Program-made: the position numbers and the translations under genes | Part shown: one piece after another, positions 50,404-50,470 of the stretch | Position numbering within the stretch: position 1 is the first letter of the stretch | Layout: each line of letters starts with the position of its first letter | The notes under the pieces: model-generated | Told to the model about the DNA's origin: nothing | Databases searched by the model: none | Seen by the model: only the letters and a program-made list of their open reading frames with translations | NCBI RefSeq assembly: GCF_016612545.1 | Contig: NZ_JAENRY010000135.1 | Location: 1-50,470 of the forward strand | Source of the DNA: Streptomyces sp. MBT65 | Lineage (GTDB): Bacteria; Actinomycetota; Actinomycetes; Streptomycetales; Streptomycetaceae | DNA length: 50,470 nucleotides | Direction: 5' to 3'

Positions 50404-50470
50404 TGTGCGGCGGGAACACCTCGCGGCGGACCACGACTTCACGCCCCCGCCAGCGCGTGACGGAGTCGAC
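50380..50470. repeat. 24-base inverted repeat at the right end (probable fold-back artefact)
   Basis: Arms 50380-50403 and 50447-50470 are perfect reverse complements around a 43-base loop, and the right arm ends exactly at the last base of the window. See the toxin-component entry for the coding evidence that the terminal segment is inverted. Confidence 0.8.

Overview
This is a high-GC actinobacterial chromosome segment, almost certainly from a Streptomyces. The evidence is the strong G/C bias at third codon positions, frequent GTG and TTG starts, many Tat and lipoprotein signals, WhiJ-like/DUF397 developmental-type genes, and a fasR-fabD-fabH-acpP-fabF locus followed by a DUF3145 gene in the order known from S. 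coelicolor. I see no tRNA, rRNA, CRISPR array, insertion sequence or phage gene. The odd window length and a fold-back artefact at the right end suggest a complete contig rather than a cut-out.

Layout. 0.2-5.1 kb: type II fatty acid synthesis under FasR, with a candidate FasR inverted repeat just before fabD and a strong terminator after fabF. 5.2-20.5 kb: conserved genes of mixed function: DUF3145, a secreted SGNH hydrolase, mutarotase, a GH3 glucosidase divergent from a TetR regulator, an ECF sigma factor coupled to a CU044_5270 protein, a secreted C15-like peptidase lacking its catalytic Cys, an EI24 membrane protein, a serine hydrolase, a MarR/alkenal-reductase pair and a SCO2400-family protein. 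20.8-29.4 kb: a sugar operon region: enolase-superfamily dehydratase, Zn-dehydrogenase, an unrecognised barrel-like protein, a ChvE-GguA-GguB type ABC importer and a Tat-exported mutarotase. 29.5-34.2 kb: a PLP aminotransferase with a long Met/Gln/Pro-rich tail behind a double-hairpin leader, then a leftward pair of a PobA-like hydroxylase and a methyltransferase with an unrecognised N-terminal domain. 34.3-38.9 kb: DUF3500 lipoprotein overlapping a HATPase gene, a WhiJ-like regulator with a DUF397 partner, a membrane protein, a decayed gene and a secreted small protein. 39-44.1 kb: a HTH regulator, two Tat-exported intradiol dioxygenases that share an upstream TTGACGG palindrome, a DUF4360 protein, and a coupled Rrf2-thioredoxin pair. 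44.2-48.7 kb: GH35 beta-galactosidase facing a GH51 arabinofuranosidase. 49-50.5 kb: a MAB_1171c-type membrane protein and the start of a toxin-component-like gene, broken by the contig end.

How it fits together (inference): the GH3, GH35 and GH51 enzymes, both mutarotases, the multiple-monosaccharide ABC importer and the dehydratase/dehydrogenase pair read as tools for using plant wall sugars such as arabinogalactan and xylan fragments. The exported dioxygenases, PobA-like hydroxylase and O-methyltransferase suggest separate aromatic chemistry.

The most interesting points are the paired operator-like palindromes of the two dioxygenases, the tailed aminotransferase with its structured leader, the fused methyltransferase, the Cys-to-Ser C15 protein, the Cys-free Rrf2 regulator coupled to a thioredoxin lipoprotein, and the fold-back at the right end whose reverse strand restores the toxin reading frame.
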